Assembly (NCBI GenBank): GCA_009776995.1
Contig: WRMR01000267.1
Span: 1 to 7,111, forward strand
Length of the DNA: 7,111 bases
Source of the DNA: Planctomycetaceae bacterium
GTDB taxonomy: Bacteria; Planctomycetota; Planctomycetia; Pirellulales; Thermoguttaceae
Direction: 5' to 3'
In this document: positions 5,498 through 7,111 of the stretch, in pieces
Layout of the letters: the number at the start of each line of letters is the position of its first letter
Numbering within the stretch: position 1 is the stretch's first letter
Made by a program: the position numbers and the translations under genes
The notes under the pieces: generated by a model
The model's input: the letters and a program-made list of their open reading frames with translations, nothing else
Databases searched by the model: none
Told to the model about the DNA's origin: nothing

Positions 5498-5740
5498 TTA
5501 CCGCTTTTGCTTTTCGTCGAGGCGGAGCGAGCGTCCGAGGACTTCGAGTTCGTTGAGAATTTCGTGGATGCCCTCGATAGAGCGGATAGATTCCTGTGCC
5601 ATTTGCTTTTCAAAATAGGACGGCACCACCCCCCGAAGCACGACGCAACCCTCTTTGGTTTCACAAGACAAGGACGCGAAATCGAGGTAGGGATTTTTCC
5701 GAAGTGCGCTGGTGACTTGCCCAAAAAGTATGGAATCCAT
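5498..5740 (-). CDS. Small BON-domain protein
   Basis: This 80-residue protein is almost entirely one BON domain. The core runs from about residue 5 to 67, with the pattern CVVLRGVVPSYFEKQMAQ (conserved Gly at 37) followed by SIEGIHEILNELEV. BON domains occur in OsmY-like and secretin-associated proteins and are thought to bind membranes or polymers. In many planctomycetes, short proteins like this carry one BON copy. There is no signal peptide or membrane segment, so it is predicted to be cytoplasmic, and the C-terminus is charged (RLDEKQKR). The start at 5740 is supported by AAGGGA 6 bases upstream. It stands alone, convergent with the glycosidase and divergent from the downstream lipoprotein. 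The domain call is firm; the cellular role is unknown. Confidence 0.85.
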   Translation of the reverse strand: MDSILFGQVTSALRKNPYLDFASLSCETKEGCVVLRGVVPSYFEKQMAQESIRSIEGIHEILNELEVLGRSLRLDEKQKR

Positions 5741-5939
5741 GATGTGTCCCTTATCGGATTGACGGTCTCATTGACAAAAAGTAATGGTTTCCCGATTGTT
5801 TTCTTTTTTAAGATAGCATGGTTTCATGGCAAGCCCTGAAAAAACGGGGATTTTTGGCATTTTTTTTCGACGCACATCAGATCATCACAAAATTTGTCTG
5901 AACCCCGCCACGCAAGCATCACCGGGAATCATTTTCGTC

Positions 5940-5969
5940 TTTACAAACCTGGGTGGTTTTTGTTATGAT
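5940..5969 (+). promoter_or_regulatory. Extended -10 promoter of the LolA-like lipoprotein
   Basis: TTTACA (-35, 5940-5945), an 18-bp spacer and TATGAT (-10, 5964-5969) preceded by TG at 5961-5962 form a good housekeeping-sigma promoter. Transcription would start near 5976, giving a leader of about 75 bases that includes a GACAC/GTGTC hairpin (5987-6005). Confidence 0.6.
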
Positions 5970-6036
5970 ACCGGGTTGAATTGGGGGACACAGGAAGCAG
6001 GTGTCACCGGAGATCGGTTTTGTCGTTAGGGAAATA

Positions 6037-6043
6037 GAAGGTG
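6037..6043 (+). promoter_or_regulatory. Ribosome binding site of the LolA-like lipoprotein
   Basis: GAAGGTG lies 7 bases before the ATG at 6051, with an A-rich spacer. It supports the start that gives a full lipoprotein signal. Confidence 0.65.
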
Positions 6044-6050
6044 TAAAAAA

Positions 6051-7111
6051 ATGTCGAAAGCTTCGCAAAGATTGTTGCAACTCGTGATATTGATTGTCCT
6101 TGTGTGTTTCGTGGGTTGCCCGAAGGAAGCGAATTCCAACAAAGAAAAAACGTCTGATAATCAAAGACCGCCCGTCACAGGCGAAGGCGAAAAGCCGGTC
6201 GCGGGTTCACAACTTCAGTCGCCCCAGGCAGGTTCAACGGGGGAAACGCCAAACGAATCCTCAAATATTATGGAAAATATTGACCTTGACGGGCTTTCGA
6301 GGCTGGTGCCGCGTTTTGACTCCGACGCAAGCGTCATCCTTGCGGACATGGTCAAAACTTACCATGAAGCGAACAGTTACGGCGATCTTGGATTCGTGGA
6401 ATTCAAGTACGAACTTCCGGACGGAACGCTGAAGACGGAGATTCGGAACTGCACTTTTGCGTATCAAAAACCAAATAAAGTGCGAATGGAATTGCATCGC
6501 GGCCAACTGGTCAGCGACGGGACGCTCTTTTCTGCACAAGCGGCTGATAATTCATCACTCATCGGCCAGATCATTCAGAAACGGGCACCGGAACAGATTG
6601 GAATCAAAGATTTATACAACGATTATCTTTTAACCCAGCTCATGGACTTGGGGGTGCCTCCGGAAGTTCTCTTTATTCCGCCGCAAATTGTCCTTCTTTT
6701 TGCCCGGGACCCGTTACAAACGCTTGTCCCTGAAGGTGCCGATGTTCGGATAGGCTTGCCGGATTACATCCTTTCCGGGGACAAACAGATCGCTTATCCC
6801 TGCGACAAAATCGTAGTCGATGACAAACTGACCGGACAACGGACGTATTGGATCGAAAGGGACACCAATATCCTGATGCGGATGGAATTTGACGTCACCC
6901 GAATCCGCGACACGGAGGTGAAGCCCGTTTCCATCAAAATCGAGTTGCAGGACGCCATCATTGATCCCGAGCTTCCCTCAGAGGCTTTTATGATGCAAAA
7001 GCTGGGAACCAGTGTAGCGGTCACGGAGCTGATGCGGCCTGACCTGATGGTGCTGGGTAAAACGCCCGACGGGACAGTTTGCACGGACGAAAAAAGCGAA
7101 CAGGTTGCTTT
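6051..7111 (+). CDS. LolA/DUF2092-like lipoprotein, possibly with a redoxin domain (3' end outside window)
   Basis: This open frame runs 353 codons to the window edge without a stop. Residues 1-23 are a lipoprotein signal with lipobox FVGC (Cys23). Residues 24-75 form a polar Ser/Pro/Gln/Gly-rich linker typical of surface lipoproteins. From about residue 92 the sequence resembles the LolA-like domain at the front of planctomycete TlpA/redoxin proteins: ILADMVKTYHEANSYGD, then YQKPNKVRMELHRGQLVSDG (138-157), a helical ARDPLQTLV segment and the strand-rich TYWIERDTNILMRMEF (265-280), ending with a DPELPSEAFMM segment. In those relatives a thioredoxin-like domain follows a short LGK segment; LGK appears at 335-337, but the window ends before this can be tested. 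It probably binds lipid or a hydrophobic ligand outside the cytoplasm. It starts its own transcript. Confidence 0.8.
   Translation, partial: MSKASQRLLQLVILIVLVCFVGCPKEANSNKEKTSDNQRPPVTGEGEKPVAGSQLQSPQAGSTGETPNESSNIMENIDLDGLSRLVPRFDSDASVILADMVKTYHEANSYGDLGFVEFKYELPDGTLKTEIRNCTFAYQKPNKVRMELHRGQLVSDGTLFSAQAADNSSLIGQIIQKRAPEQIGIKDLYNDYLLTQLMDLGVPPEVLFIPPQIVLLFARDPLQTLVPEGADVRIGLPDYILSGDKQIAYPCDKIVVDDKLTGQRTYWIERDTNILMRMEFDVTRIRDTEVKPVSIKIELQDAIIDPELPSEAFMMQKLGTSVAVTELMRPDLMVLGKTPDGTVCTDEKSEQVA

Larger units (their letters stand above)
5741..6050. other. Divergent intergenic region between BON and lipoprotein genes
   Basis: This stretch of 310 bases carries the upstream regions of two divergent genes. 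The plus-strand promoter at 5940-5969 is clear. A convincing minus-strand promoter for the BON gene was not found. A T8 run (5860-5867) follows a GC-poor CCC/GGG pairing, but no plus-strand gene lies upstream for it to terminate. No small gene is supported. Confidence 0.5.

Noticed and set aside
5507..5839. Plus-strand open frame of 110 codons
   Set aside because: It is antisense to the BON gene, which has a clear domain and ribosome site.
5832..5867. Rho-independent terminator (CCC/GGG pairing followed by T8)
   Set aside because: The stem is only three pairs and no plus-strand gene ends upstream; the nearby BON gene runs the other way.

Overview
The window looks like a chromosomal fragment of a Planctomycetota bacterium, probably of the Pirellulales type. 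The evidence is the protein repertoire: a DUF1559 (H-X9-DG) domain, a YfbK-type von Willebrand A protein, a planctomycete-style Rieske protein, a secreted DUF5054/GH38-like glycosidase, a small BON-domain protein and a LolA-like lipoprotein. Gene spacing is loose, with several intergenic stretches of 150-500 bases, and genes lie on both strands. No rRNA, tRNA, CRISPR array, transposase or phage gene was seen.

Layout: (1) 1-1267, minus strand, 3'-truncated at the window edge: a lipoprotein joining a DUF1559 domain to the N-terminal and MIDAS parts of a YfbK-like VWA protein. (2) 1415-2029, minus strand: a Tat-motif Rieske [2Fe-2S] protein with no cytochrome b gene beside it. (3) 2030-2338: a divergent promoter region. 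(4) 2339-5000, plus strand: a large secreted glycosidase of the DUF5054 family, split into two frames by an apparent single-base shift at about 4082-4091. (5) 5001-5497: non-coding and rich in short repeats and inverted repeats. (6) 5498-5740, minus strand: an 80-residue BON-domain protein. (7) 5741-6050: a non-coding stretch with a good plus-strand promoter at 5940-5969. (8) 6051-7111, plus strand, 3'-truncated: a lipoprotein with a LolA/DUF2092-like fold that may continue into a redoxin domain.

The genes do not form one obvious pathway. Most products are predicted to be exported or membrane-anchored: two lipoproteins, one Tat protein and one Sec-secreted glycosidase. The most notable points are the DUF1559-VWA fusion on a lipoprotein anchor, the frameshift at a TAT-TGA-C site in the glycosidase, the in-frame 7-bp repeat tract in the same gene, and the cluster of direct and inverted repeats after it. 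No clearly new multi-gene system is visible.
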